Made by a program: the position numbers and the translations under genes. Shown here one piece after another: positions 45,961 through 54,989 of a DNA stretch of 64,000 bases. This DNA comes from an uncultured Eubacteriales bacterium. Its GTDB lineage: Bacteria; Bacillota; Clostridia; TANB77; CAG-508. The stretch is from contig CASEIV010000005.1 of the NCBI GenBank assembly GCA_949288175.1, positions 1 through 64,000 of the forward strand, written 5' to 3'. Under the pieces are notes generated by a model, which was given only the letters and a program-made list of their open reading frames with translations, was not told the origin of the DNA and did no database searches. Numbering within the stretch: the stretch's first letter is position 1; every line of letters begins with the position of its first letter.

Positions 45961-46008
45961 CAAAAAAGCTGGGGTTAAAATTTAACTATTACATTTAACA
46001 CCCCAACC
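45961..46008 (-). terminator. Terminator of tig
   Basis: GTTGGGGTGTTAAAT pairs with ATTTTAACCCCAGC with small bulges, then T6. It separates tig from clpP, so clpP has its own promoter in 45791-45960. Confidence 0.75.
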
Positions 46009-46018
46009 TTTTACGATT

Positions 46019-47305
46019 TTATTTTATTTTTGCATTTTCTACTAAAAATTCAAGTGCTTTTTCTGATTCTAATCCTTGTTTGATGTAATTTCTTACATTT
46101 TCATTTTTTAAGAATTCTTCATCATTTTCTCTACCATAATTTTTAGCCATTTCTTTTATTTTTTCATCTATATCGATATCTGCTACCTCTATTTTTTCAG
46201 CTTTAATAACTGCTTCAATTGCTAAACGAGATTTGATTGCTTCAATTGCTTGAGGCTCATATTCTTTTTGCATTTCTTCTCTTGTTTTTCCCATCATTTG
46301 AAGATATTGGTCTAATCTTAATCCTTGATATGATAATCTTTGTTCCATATCTTTTACCATATTTTCTGTTTCTGTTTCAACCATTCCTGATGGAATATCT
46401 ACTTTTACATTTTCACATACTGCTTTTATAACAGCATCTTGTGTTTCATATTTTGCTCTTTCATCATTTTGTTCTTGTTGTTTCTTTTTAATACTTTCTT
46501 TTAATTCTTTTAATGTATCAAATTCACTAACATCTTTTGCAAATTCATCATCTAATGTTGGTAATTCTTTTTTCTTGATTTCATTTACTTTTACTTTAAA
46601 TGTAGCATCTTTTCCAGCTAAATCTTTTGAGAAATATTCATCTGGGAATTTTACTTGAATATCTTTTTCTTCATCGATTTTCATTCCAATAATTTGGTCT
46701 TCAAATCCTGGGATAAATGTATTGCTTCCAATTTCTAAGTCATGGTTTTCTGCTTTTCCACCTTCAAAAGCAACTCCATCTACAAATCCTTCAAAATTAA
46801 TATTTGCAATATCTCCTTTTTCTACTGGTCTATCTTCTACTGATATTAATCTTGAATTATGTTCTTGCATATGTCCTAATTCATGTTCTACATCTTCATC
46901 TGTTACTTTATATTCTATTTTTTTGATTTCTACACCTTTATATTTCCCAAGTTCTGCTTCTGGTTTTGTTTGGAATATAGCTGTAAAAATTAAGTCTTGT
47001 CCTTTTCCAATTTGTGTTACATCTATATCTGGTCTACTAACTACTTCTAATTTGTTTTCTTCTACTGCTTTTTCTAATTCTTCTGGAACAACTTCATTAA
47101 ATGCATCTTCATAGAATATTTCTTTTCCATAATATTTTTCAACAATATTCATTGGTGCTTTACCTTTTCTAAATCCAGGGATATTAAAATATTTCGCACT
47201 TTTAAAATATACTTTTTTGATAGCCTCATCAAATTTTTCAGCTTCTATTGTTACATTTAATTTTACTTCATTTGCGTTTTTTGTTTTTTCTACTTTACAT
47301 TCCAT
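46019..47305 (-). CDS. tig: Trigger factor
   Basis: 428 residues. Ribosome-binding N-domain with FNIPGFRKGKAPMNIVEKYYG, an FKBP-type prolyl isomerase domain (about 160-245), and a helical C-domain. Chaperone for nascent chains. Upstream of clpP and clpX. Confidence 0.98.
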   Translation of the reverse strand: MECKVEKTKNANEVKLNVTIEAEKFDEAIKKVYFKSAKYFNIPGFRKGKAPMNIVEKYYGKEIFYEDAFNEVVPEELEKAVEENKLEVVSRPDIDVTQIGKGQDLIFTAIFQTKPEAELGKYKGVEIKKIEYKVTDEDVEHELGHMQEHNSRLISVEDRPVEKGDIANINFEGFVDGVAFEGGKAENHDLEIGSNTFIPGFEDQIIGMKIDEEKDIQVKFPDEYFSKDLAGKDATFKVKVNEIKKKELPTLDDEFAKDVSEFDTLKELKESIKKKQQEQNDERAKYETQDAVIKAVCENVKVDIPSGMVETETENMVKDMEQRLSYQGLRLDQYLQMMGKTREEMQKEYEPQAIEAIKSRLAIEAVIKAEKIEVADIDIDEKIKEMAKNYGRENDEEFLKNENVRNYIKQGLESEKALEFLVENAKIK

Positions 47306-47472
47306 TATTATTCAATCCTTTCTTTATTCATATAGCTTAATTATTATACCACATTTTTCCTAATTTGCAAGGATTTTTAAATATTTTTTGAAAAATACTT
47401 GTTTTTTTCATACTTTTGTGTTAAACTTGTTAATAGTCAGTTTATTTTAAAAATTAGGAGGTGCAATTAAGA

Positions 47473-47670
47473 ATGGCTAAATGTGCAATATGTGATAAAT
47501 CAGTTAATCATGGAAATAAACTTAGTATTACACGTTCTCACATTAGTAAAAGATCTTCACGTACATGGAAACCAAATTTAAGAAGTGTTAAAGTTACAGA
47601 AAATGGTGAAACAAAGAGAATTTATGTATGTGCTAAATGTTTAAGAGATGGAAAAGTAAAGAGAGCATAA
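47473..47670 (+). CDS. rpmB: 50S ribosomal protein L28 (bL28)
   Basis: 65 residues from ATG 47473, behind AGGAGGT. Text MAKCAICDKSVNHGNKLSIT and the CAKCLRDGKVKRA end match L28. It has Cys pairs (CAIC and CAKC), so it is the zinc-binding form. Monocistronic, divergent from tig. Confidence 0.97.
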   Translation: MAKCAICDKSVNHGNKLSITRSHISKRSSRTWKPNLRSVKVTENGETKRIYVCAKCLRDGKVKRA

Positions 47671-47682
47671 GCTCTTTTTTTT
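47663..47682 (+). terminator. Terminator overlapping the rpmB stop
   Basis: AGAGC ATAA GCTCT followed by eight T; the stop codon is in the loop. A second hairpin, AGTAGAGTTCA/TGAACTCTACT with TTTTCTT, follows at 47690-47735. Confidence 0.75.
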
Positions 47683-47778
47683 GATACATGTTAAGTAGAG
47701 TTCAATGAATCTTTTTGAACTCTACTTTTCTTATTGTATAGAAAATTAGAGTTTATCTTAATCATCTGTGAAATTTTT

Positions 47779-47859
47779 CTAATTCTTATCTTTTATTCCA
47801 AATATCAACTTTACAAATCCTCTCAAGAATTTTGGAACTTTTTTAACTACAATTGTCAT
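47779..47859 (-). CDS. spoVM: SpoVM-like 26-residue amphipathic peptide
   Basis: The frame MTIVVKKVPKFLRGFVKLIF followed by GIKDKN is exactly 26 residues, the length of SpoVM. It aligns with the Bacillus peptide in the K-(L/V)-PKFL-G-(I/F)-V core. SpoVM recognises the positive curvature of the forespore membrane and anchors SpoIVA. GGAGGG is 9 nt before the ATG. It lies beside rpmB, as spoVM often does in Firmicutes. Assigned by length, core motif and context. Confidence 0.85.
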   Translation of the reverse strand: MTIVVKKVPKFLRGFVKLIFGIKDKN

Positions 47860-47880
47860 CTATGTATCCCTCCTTTTATA

Positions 47881-48030
47881 TTAGCATGCTAACCACATAA
47901 ATCCAACGCATACCACTACTACTCCTATCATAAATAACCAGCCTGTTATTGGAAGTAATAAAACTAATAATATACCTAAGCCTAAACCTATTAAGCAAAT
48001 AGCCAGTGTTTTTCGAAATAATTTTAACAT
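47881..48030 (-). CDS. 49-residue membrane protein next to spoVM
   Basis: Starts MLKLFRKTLAICLIGLGLGI behind GGAGG and consists of two membrane helices around a PITGW turn, ending MWLAC. Small proteins of this kind (two helices around a PxxGW turn, Cys at the end) are common in Clostridia. It ends 22 nt upstream of spoVM, so they are co-transcribed. Function unknown, perhaps spore-membrane related. Confidence 0.75.
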   Translation of the reverse strand: MLKLFRKTLAICLIGLGLGILLVLLLPITGWLFMIGVVVVCVGFMWLAC

Positions 48031-48252
48031 GTTATTACCTCCATTCTCTTTTGTATATTATATTCTCGACTTTTCTTTATGTTACATTTATGGTAACTCT
48101 TTTAAAAAAACTATTATAAATCACTCTATACTTTTATAATTAATCTTACAAATGATTTGTTGCCTTTTACTCTATTCATTGACTTTTCCTTATTTTTTCT
48201 TTACAATATATAATAATTTAAAAAGAAATACTTATATAAGAAGGGATGATAT

Positions 48253-48891
48253 ATGAACAAAAAAGACACAGTAAAAATGGTAGAAATTTTAAAACAAACT
48301 TATCCAGATGCCACTTGTAGTTTAGATTTTGAAACACCTTTTCAAGCAGTTGTTGCTGTTATTCTTTCTGCACAATGTACAGATGAAAGAGTCAATAAAA
48401 CAACACCTGCCCTTTTTGAAAGATGTAAAACTGTAGAAGATTTTGCAAATATAGATATAAAAGAACTTGAAGATTTTATCCATCCTTGTGGTTTTTTCAA
48501 AAATAAAGCAAAAAATATTAAATTATGTGCAAATCAAGTACTAGAAAAATTTGATGGGCAAGTACCAAATACCATGGAAGATTTAATGAGTTTAGCAGGT
48601 GTTGGTAGAAAAACAGCTAATGTTGTCTTACTAGAAGTGTTTGGAATTGCAGAAGGCGTTGCTGTTGATACTCATGCAAAACGAATTTCTAATTTAATTG
48701 GTTTATCTAATGAAAAAGAACCTGAAAAAATCGAACAAGATTTAATTAAGATTTTTCCAAAAGAATATTTAAAAGATATCAATCATTTATTTGTTTGGCA
48801 TGGTAGAAATACTTGTATTGCTAGAAATCCGAAATGTGATGATTGTACAGTTAAGACATATTGTAAACATTATAAGAAAAATGTGCGTTAA
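48253..48891 (+). CDS. nth: Endonuclease III
   Basis: 212 residues. Helix-hairpin-helix LAGVGRKTANVVL with catalytic Lys in the QCTDERVNK region, catalytic Asp in VAVDTHAKRIS, and a [4Fe-4S] cluster site CIARNPKCDDCTVKTYC at the end. Base excision repair of oxidised pyrimidines. Confidence 0.97.
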   Translation: MNKKDTVKMVEILKQTYPDATCSLDFETPFQAVVAVILSAQCTDERVNKTTPALFERCKTVEDFANIDIKELEDFIHPCGFFKNKAKNIKLCANQVLEKFDGQVPNTMEDLMSLAGVGRKTANVVLLEVFGIAEGVAVDTHAKRISNLIGLSNEKEPEKIEQDLIKIFPKEYLKDINHLFVWHGRNTCIARNPKCDDCTVKTYCKHYKKNVR

Positions 48892-48936
48892 CAAAATTAG
48901 AGATTTCTACACACAAATTTTAAATCTATATTTTCA

Positions 48937-48970
48937 AAAGAAGGAATCTGCATTGCAAGATTCCTTCTTT
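48937..48970 (+). terminator. Terminator of nth
   Basis: AAAGAAGGAATCT pairs perfectly with AGATTCCTTCTTT. Nearly the same hairpin recurs at 51214-51251 after the bactofilin-like gene. Confidence 0.85.
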
Positions 48971-49059
48971 GCCTAGTTTAATTCTAGTTTTGTGTGTTTG
49001 GCTTTCGGGTTAACGGTTATGCTCTGATAACTCCTCCTGCTCCAGACTTTATCATTCTT

Positions 49060-49449
49060 TCAGCAGGTGTCTTCCTCGTCACAGTCATCTTCTTCATCTG
49101 CGTCGCCGTCTTCCTCGTCATCATCATCGTCGTCATCCTCAGGCTCCACATAGTTTTCGAAGTCTGTTTCATTAAACAGCGTCTGTAATTCCTCCGGTAC
49201 GTCGTCTCTGAAAATCCATGTTTGCCAATCCCCTTCCGGGCAAAATACGAGATAGTCACCGTCATTATCAATTTTCAAATCGGTATACGGTATCGCATGA
49301 TATCCCCCCAGACAGGTATGGCATTCGAATACGATGCATAAATTCTCGGCCGTAGGTTCTACATCATTAAGCCGTTCTATATCGCCGTCGTCAGCTAACC
49401 AATATGAGTGGTTAGGATCAAGTGTTTTTACATATTTTTCAATAGTCAT
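49060..49449 (-). CDS. Acidic hypothetical protein of foreign composition
   Basis: 129 residues. A folded N-terminal part with ECHTCLGGYH and VFCPEGDWQTW, then a tail of about 25 Asp/Glu ending in Cys-containing DCDEEDTC. Higher G/C than the rest and an in-frame CGG (49374-49372), so probably acquired. No domain recognised. GGAGGG lies before the start. Confidence 0.6.
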   Translation of the reverse strand: MTIEKYVKTLDPNHSYWLADDGDIERLNDVEPTAENLCIVFECHTCLGGYHAIPYTDLKIDNDGDYLVFCPEGDWQTWIFRDDVPEELQTLFNETDFENYVEPEDDDDDDDEEDGDADEEDDCDEEDTC

Positions 49450-49656
49450 TTTTTCCCTCCTACTAAAAATTAGTCATTGTAGCCTTACACACTTAAATCA
49501 GCCATCTAGGTATATCTAGTATATTACATTTTATGTAAATTGTCAATCATATTTTAAAGTTAGCTTATATCTTACGACCTTTTTTCTTTTTATAACATTC
49601 ATATATTTTGTATATTTATTCATCTTTCTTCCATACTAGTATGTAGAGGTGATTTT

Positions 49657-49797
49657 TTGACAAATATTAATTGTTCACTAAATTGTATTTATCAAAAAGA
49701 TGGTAAATGTTCTTATTCTAGTATCACACCTACCATTTTTTCAACAACAAGTGAATGTGCTTACTTTGTTGATAAATCAGAAAAGAAAACTCAATGA
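49657..49797 (+). CDS. 46-residue Cys-containing small protein
   Basis: TTG start behind AGAGGTGAT. The frame has four Cys in the pattern C-x3-C-x7-C-x15-C with IYQKDGKCSY and ECAYF, like small Cys-rich proteins common in Clostridia, probably metal-binding. The stop TGA overlaps a terminator at 49796-49830. Confidence 0.65.
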   Translation: MTNINCSLNCIYQKDGKCSYSSITPTIFSTTSECAYFVDKSEKKTQ

Positions 49798-49830
49798 CCA
49801 ACTATTAGGACTACCCAGTTGGTCATTTTT
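49796..49830 (+). terminator. Terminator of the Cys-rich small protein gene
   Basis: GACCAACT pairs with AGTTGGTC around a 13-nt loop, followed by ATTTTT. Confidence 0.85.
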
Positions 49831-49895
49831 AATTATTGACAAAATCCTTTTTCCGTTATATATTTCTATTAATATTAATTTAAAAGGAGGATATT

Positions 49896-51194
49896 ATGTT
49901 AAAAAAGAAAATAAAAATTATTTCTTTAATTATTTTATTGCTTATCTCTTTATTGACACCTATTGTAAATGCTGAAAATGAAGTTAAAGTTGAAGCTACA
50001 ACAACTGATCAGGTAAATCCTATAAGTGAAACGCAAGAAACAGTAACGATAAAAGAAGGAGACGAATATTTATTTCAAGATACTGTAACTGTCGACACGC
50101 CAGTTGATGGAAATTTGTTTATTATTGCAAATACAGTTACAATTAATTCTCAAATTGGTGGAGATGCATTTATCTTTGCTGATACCATTAATATTGAAGA
50201 AAATGGATACATTTTAAGTAACTTATTTGCATGTGCCAATGCCATTCATGTAAAAGGTGTTGCTTACAACATCTATTCTATTGGTGATACATTAACCATT
50301 GACGGATTTGTCTACAGAGATGTTAGAACTATCTGTAATACACTTAATGTTAATAGTATGATTGGAAGAAATGTTTTTGTTAACTGCTCTTCTATCAATT
50401 TTAAAGAAAAGCCAAGTACAGAAGACACAGCTAGTATTACATCTTATGGAAGTATACAAGGAGATTTAAATTATTTTTCTGATGAAGAAATTGCAATCCC
50501 AGATGGGCATGTTTCTGGAGAAACACATTTTACTGCACTAAAAAATAATACAGTTAATATTTCAAACTATATCTACTCTCTAGGTGCTATATTAGTATCT
50601 GCAATTATTATATGGTTAATTGGATTATGGCTTTCTCCAAAATTATTACATAACACAAGTTATCCTATAACATTGAGAAAAGCTTTACAAATCATAGGAT
50701 TAGGAATAATTGTTCCAATTGTTATTGCTTTATTATCTGTCATCATCTCACTAATTCCTATCACTAGCCAGTTTACAATGTTATTACTTTGTGTATTAGT
50801 TATCTTGTTCTTTGTTAGTACATCTGTTGCAATTATCAATGTTAATACTATGATTTGCAATAAACTAAAAATTACACAAAACTTATATAAATTAGGATTT
50901 CTAATTGTTACTACTATCATCTTCTGGCTATTAACCTTGATTCCTTATGTTGGTATGGTTATTTCACTAATCGCCATTATATGGGGAATTGGTAATGTTT
51001 CTTATAGTATTTTAATAAAAGAGAAAACTGATGAAAATAATTCAGATTCTAATAAAAAGATTTCAAATTCTGAAAAGAAAAAAGAAAAAGTTGAATCTAA
51101 AACGGAAAAAGAAAATAAATCTAATAAATCAAAAGAAAAAAATAAATCTGATAAAACTGTAAAAGATAAAAAAACAGATAAAAATAATAATTAA
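49896..51194 (+). CDS. Secreted bactofilin-like protein with membrane domain
   Basis: 432 residues. Signal peptide (ISLIILLLISLLTPIVNAEN, 9-28), an extracellular beta-helix-like region (about 60-200, repeated GNLFIIANTVTINSQIGGDA pattern typical of bactofilin/polymer-forming folds), then four membrane helices (about 225-375) and a ~60-residue Lys/Ser/Asn-rich cytosolic tail. Similar predicted proteins are called polymer-forming cytoskeletal proteins. A scaffold role at the cell surface is inferred. Confidence 0.7.
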   Translation: MLKKKIKIISLIILLLISLLTPIVNAENEVKVEATTTDQVNPISETQETVTIKEGDEYLFQDTVTVDTPVDGNLFIIANTVTINSQIGGDAFIFADTINIEENGYILSNLFACANAIHVKGVAYNIYSIGDTLTIDGFVYRDVRTICNTLNVNSMIGRNVFVNCSSINFKEKPSTEDTASITSYGSIQGDLNYFSDEEIAIPDGHVSGETHFTALKNNTVNISNYIYSLGAILVSAIIIWLIGLWLSPKLLHNTSYPITLRKALQIIGLGIIVPIVIALLSVIISLIPITSQFTMLLLCVLVILFFVSTSVAIINVNTMICNKLKITQNLYKLGFLIVTTIIFWLLTLIPYVGMVISLIAIIWGIGNVSYSILIKEKTDENNSDSNKKISNSEKKKEKVESKTEKENKSNKSKEKNKSDKTVKDKKTDKNNN

Positions 51195-51213
51195 AATTCT
51201 AAATAAATATTTC

Positions 51214-51251
51214 AAAAGAAGGAATCTGCATCGTCAGATTCCTTCTTTTTC
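51214..51251. terminator. Bidirectional terminator, near copy of the nth terminator
   Basis: AAAAGAAGGAATCT and AGATTCCTTCTTTTT around TGCATCGTC. The stem is identical to that at 48937-48970. It serves the bactofilin-like gene and, on the other strand, rpe. Confidence 0.85.
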
Positions 51252-51285
51252 TAATTTCATTTTTGCTATATTTATGATTTGTCAA

Positions 51286-51951
51286 TTACGCTTCTTTTTT
51301 CAATTCATCTATAATCACCTTATAATCTACTGCATTTAGAATCGCTGTTCCTGCAACTAAAATATTCGCACCTGCTTTCTTGACTTCTGGTGCTGTTTTT
51401 AAATTAATTCCGCCATCTACTTCTATGTCTATTTCTAAATGGTTATTGTCAATATAATTTTTTAATGTTCTTACCTTTTCTGTCATTTCACTTAAATAAC
51501 TTTGTCCACCTTTTCCTGGTTCTACTGTCATAACTAAACACATATGGATATATGGTAAATATTTATAAACTTCTTCTATCTTCGTATTTGGTTTTACTGA
51601 TATTCCTACTTTACAATTATATTGTTTTATATAGTTTATCATTTCAAATACCTCTTCTTCATTTTTGCAAGCTTCTAAATGAAATGTTATGATATTTGGC
51701 TCTACTGCACTAAAATCATCTACTGCTTGTTTGATATCATTTACCATTAAGTGAACATCTAATGGTGCATTAGATATTCTTCTAATATATGAAGCATATT
51801 CTAACATAGTTTTATATGTGTTTTTTTCCACAAATTCACCATCCATAACATCTATGTGAAAATAATCTGTTTTAGATGCTTCTAATGCAAAAAATGTTTT
51901 TGACTCCTCTCCTTTTTTTACTGAAAGAATTGATGTTGAAACTTCTACCAT
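51286..51951 (-). CDS. rpe: Ribulose-phosphate 3-epimerase
   Basis: 221 residues from ATG 51951 with AAGGAGG upstream; it overlaps rsgA by 7 nt. Motifs: DYFHIDVMDGEFV (metal ligands), LDVHLMVND, MTVEPGKGGQ and VDGGINLKT. Pentose phosphate pathway. The rsgA-rpe pairing behind prkC and the phosphatase is common in Firmicutes. Confidence 0.96.
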   Translation of the reverse strand: MVEVSTSILSVKKGEESKTFFALEASKTDYFHIDVMDGEFVEKNTYKTMLEYASYIRRISNAPLDVHLMVNDIKQAVDDFSAVEPNIITFHLEACKNEEEVFEMINYIKQYNCKVGISVKPNTKIEEVYKYLPYIHMCLVMTVEPGKGGQSYLSEMTEKVRTLKNYIDNNHLEIDIEVDGGINLKTAPEVKKAGANILVAGTAILNAVDYKVIIDELKKEA

Positions 51952-52826
51952 TTTCTTTCCTCCTTTTCTTTTAATTCTTGATATATTTTGCAAAATCTTT
52001 CATATCTTGCTTTATCAATCTCTCCATTTTCTACTGCTTTTTTGATTCCACAGTTTTCTTCTTTTATATGTGTACAACCTATAAATTCACAATTCTCTTC
52101 AAATTGTCCAAATTCTTTGAAATACTGGTATAACTCTTTACTTTCTATTTCTGATATATCAAAAGTTGAAAAACCTGGTGTATCTGCTATATAAGTATCT
52201 TCATCTATTTCATATAATTTAATAGCTGTTGTTGTATTTTTTCCTCTTTTATTTTTCTTACTAATTTCTCCTTCTTGTGTGATATCTCTATCAAATATAC
52301 CATTAATTAAGGTAGATTTTCCAACCCCAGAATTTCCTGAAAATGCATTGATATTATTTTTTAATAATTCTTTTAATTTGTCAATTCCTTTTCTTTGTTT
52401 TGCATCTGTCAATATAACGGTATATCCTATTTTACTATATATTTGTTTTATATTTCTAAAATCTTCTTTTTGGTCTAAATCTGTTTTATTTAATAAAATA
52501 ATACTGTTAACTCCCACAAATTCTGCAAAAGCTAATTGCTTATCTAGCATTAATAAATCTGGTTTTGGGTCTTTACTCGAAACCACAAATATAATTTGTG
52601 TGATATTAGCAAGTTTCGGTCTTTTTATATATACTTTTCTTTCATATATATTCTCAATAACAGCTTTTTTCTCTTTTTCATCTGTAATCGTTATATCCAC
52701 TATATCACCAACAACTGGTGTAATTTCTTCTTTCTTAAATTTTCCTCTTGCTGTTGTTTCATATATTTCATCTTCTACTTTTACTTGATATAGATTCGAT
52801 ATATTTTCTACAATTAATCCTCGCAT
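51945..52826 (-). CDS. rsgA: Small ribosomal subunit biogenesis GTPase RsgA
   Basis: 293 residues. N-terminal OB-fold, then a circularly permuted GTPase with G4 LLNKTDL before G1 GNSGVGKSTLINGIF, and a C-terminal zinc module (CEFIGCTHIKEENC). Checks late 30S assembly. Start at 52826 behind GGAGG. Confidence 0.97.
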   Translation of the reverse strand: MRGLIVENISNLYQVKVEDEIYETTARGKFKKEEITPVVGDIVDITITDEKEKKAVIENIYERKVYIKRPKLANITQIIFVVSSKDPKPDLLMLDKQLAFAEFVGVNSIILLNKTDLDQKEDFRNIKQIYSKIGYTVILTDAKQRKGIDKLKELLKNNINAFSGNSGVGKSTLINGIFDRDITQEGEISKKNKRGKNTTTAIKLYEIDEDTYIADTPGFSTFDISEIESKELYQYFKEFGQFEENCEFIGCTHIKEENCGIKKAVENGEIDKARYERFCKIYQELKEKEERKW

Positions 52827-52908
52827 ATTTCCTCCATTTTTGTCCTTTTGGGTCCATTAGGATCAGATCCATTTGGGACATTTTTCCCTTTCCTTTACCA
52901 TTATATAC

Positions 52909-52943
52909 GAAAAAAGTCCAATTCGCAATTATTGAATTGAACT
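52909..52943 (-). terminator. Terminator of prkC
   Basis: GTTCAATTC pairs with GAATTGGAC around AATAATTGC, then T6 on the minus strand. A second imperfect inverted repeat (TGTCC...GGGACA, 52839-52880) lies between it and rsgA. Confidence 0.75.
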
Positions 52944-52972
52944 TTTTATTATTTTATCATTATCTATTTTCA

Positions 52973-54943
52973 TTAAAATGTTATTGTATCCTGTGATCCT
53001 AAAGTAATGGTTCTACTTGAACTATAAATTTGGTTACCACCATTGTTTGGGTCTGTTATAGATACATTTATCTCTAAAGATTCTCCTTCTTTTCCAGAAA
53101 GTGTTATTTGACAATTTTCAGTTGTACTGCTTACTGTCCTTGTTTCATTGTTAACTTTTACATTTACGTTTCTATTAGTTGTCCCTTCTGTTTCTTCATT
53201 CTGTTCTGCAAAATAGCTTTCTACTAATTTTTTAACACTTACATTTACTACTATATCTTTATTTTCAGCCACTTTATTTACAGTTAATGTAACAGTTGTT
53301 CCCTCATCTACTGTTGTTCCTCCTGTCACACTTTGTGCTGTAACTTTTCCATCATTAGAAGTTGCTTCTACATAATTAATTGTCACTTTTAATCCTTGAC
53401 CTTCTAATGTTGATTTTGCATTTGCTTCTGTTTGCCCTACAACATTTTGAACTGTAACTTGTTTTATTCCTGTTCCTGTACTTACATGAATTTTAATCGT
53501 GTCTCCTGCATATGCTTCAGAATCTGCTTCTACTTCTTGAGAAATAACATACCCTTCTTTTACCGTTTTACTTGTTTCTTCTATTACTTCTGCTTTCAAT
53601 TTTGCATCTTCTAGCATTCTTATTGCTTCACTTCTTTCTTCTCCTTCAACATTAGGTACTGTTGTCTTTTCTTGTCCCTTGCTAATAACTACTTTGACAG
53701 TACTTCCTTCCTTTACATGATAGTCTGCAATATAAGTAGGATCTTGAGAAATAACATATCCTTCTGGAACATCTTTATTAAATTCTTCACTTGATACTTC
53801 AAATACAAGTTTTAAATCCTCTACTGTTTTTTGTGCTTCTTCTTTAGACATTCCTACTACTTCTGGAAGTTGCACTTCTGCTGGATTTGTTATATTTAAG
53901 AATGCTAGTGTTCCACCTAAACTGATAGCAAATAATAATATCAAGCCTATAAATGTACTTAATATTTTATGTCTTTTAATAAATGCTACAAATTTATTAT
54001 CTTTCTTTCCTCTTTTCTTGTTGTCATCTTCTGCTACATTACCATATAAATCTGTATTAATTTTTTGTGTTCTTGCTGTTGCATCATAATCTCTATCTTC
54101 TACAAAATCTCCATTAGGATTTTTTAAAGCTTGCCTTAAATCAGCCAACATATCTGTTGCTGTTTGATATCTTAAAGTTGTATCTTTTTTTAATGCTTTC
54201 ATAATAATTCTATTAACTGCTGATGGTAAATTTGGATTTAATTCTATTGGTTCTTCAGGTTCTTCTTGCATATGTTTTAATGCAACAGAAACTGGTGTAT
54301 CTGCATCAAATGGAACTCTTCCTGTCACCATTTCATACATAACGACACCTAAAGAATATAAATCTGATTTGGCATCTGTAAATCCACCTCTTGCATGTTC
54401 TGGTGAAAAATAGTGTACAGAGCCAATGGTAGTTCCAAAAGCTGTAATAGTAGAGTTAGAAACTGCTTTTGCGATTCCAAAATCTGTAACTTTTGCAATT
54501 CCATCTTCTGTTATGATAATATTATGTGGTTTAATATCTCTATGTATAATATTGTTTTTATGTGCCATTTCTAGTGCTGAAGCAATTTGAATGGCTACAT
54601 TTACTGACCATTTCCATGGAAGTGGTCCTCTTTCTTCTACAATAATTTCCTTAAGAGTCTTTCCTCTTATCAATTCCATGACAATATAATATAAATTATC
54701 CTCTGAACCAACATCATAAATAGATACAATATTTGGATGAGTAAGTCTCGCTGCTGATTGTGCTTCTATTTCAAATCGTTTAATAAACTCCTCATCTGTT
54801 GTAAATTCGTCTTTTAAAACTTTTACAGCTACATTTCTTTTTAATACTTTATCCTCTGCTCTATAAACTGTAGCCATACCTCCATTACCAGCTTTTTCGA
54901 TAATTTCGTACCTATTCCCTAATATTTTTCCTTCTAAAATCAT
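52973..54943 (-). CDS. prkC: PASTA-domain Ser/Thr protein kinase
   Basis: 656 residues. Kinase domain 1-270 with GNGGMATVYRA (P-loop), AVKVLK, catalytic HRDIKPHNII and DFGIAKA. One membrane helix near 335 (ILSTFIGLILLFAISLGGTL) is followed by three PASTA repeats (about 360-560) that sense muropeptides and a further ~85-residue C-terminal domain. Controls wall synthesis and germination. The partner phosphatase gene lies 47 nt upstream. Confidence 0.96.
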   Translation of the reverse strand: MILEGKILGNRYEIIEKAGNGGMATVYRAEDKVLKRNVAVKVLKDEFTTDEEFIKRFEIEAQSAARLTHPNIVSIYDVGSEDNLYYIVMELIRGKTLKEIIVEERGPLPWKWSVNVAIQIASALEMAHKNNIIHRDIKPHNIIITEDGIAKVTDFGIAKAVSNSTITAFGTTIGSVHYFSPEHARGGFTDAKSDLYSLGVVMYEMVTGRVPFDADTPVSVALKHMQEEPEEPIELNPNLPSAVNRIIMKALKKDTTLRYQTATDMLADLRQALKNPNGDFVEDRDYDATARTQKINTDLYGNVAEDDNKKRGKKDNKFVAFIKRHKILSTFIGLILLFAISLGGTLAFLNITNPAEVQLPEVVGMSKEEAQKTVEDLKLVFEVSSEEFNKDVPEGYVISQDPTYIADYHVKEGSTVKVVISKGQEKTTVPNVEGEERSEAIRMLEDAKLKAEVIEETSKTVKEGYVISQEVEADSEAYAGDTIKIHVSTGTGIKQVTVQNVVGQTEANAKSTLEGQGLKVTINYVEATSNDGKVTAQSVTGGTTVDEGTTVTLTVNKVAENKDIVVNVSVKKLVESYFAEQNEETEGTTNRNVNVKVNNETRTVSSTTENCQITLSGKEGESLEINVSITDPNNGGNQIYSSSRTITLGSQDTITF

Positions 54944-54989
54944 ATTTATCTCTCCTTAATATGTTTAATATGTAGATTGCTTTTGATTT

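Noticed and set aside
49017-49271. Met/Thr-rich frame overlapping the acidic protein gene
   Set aside because: It is an out-of-frame reading of the Asp/Glu tract and has no initiation signal.
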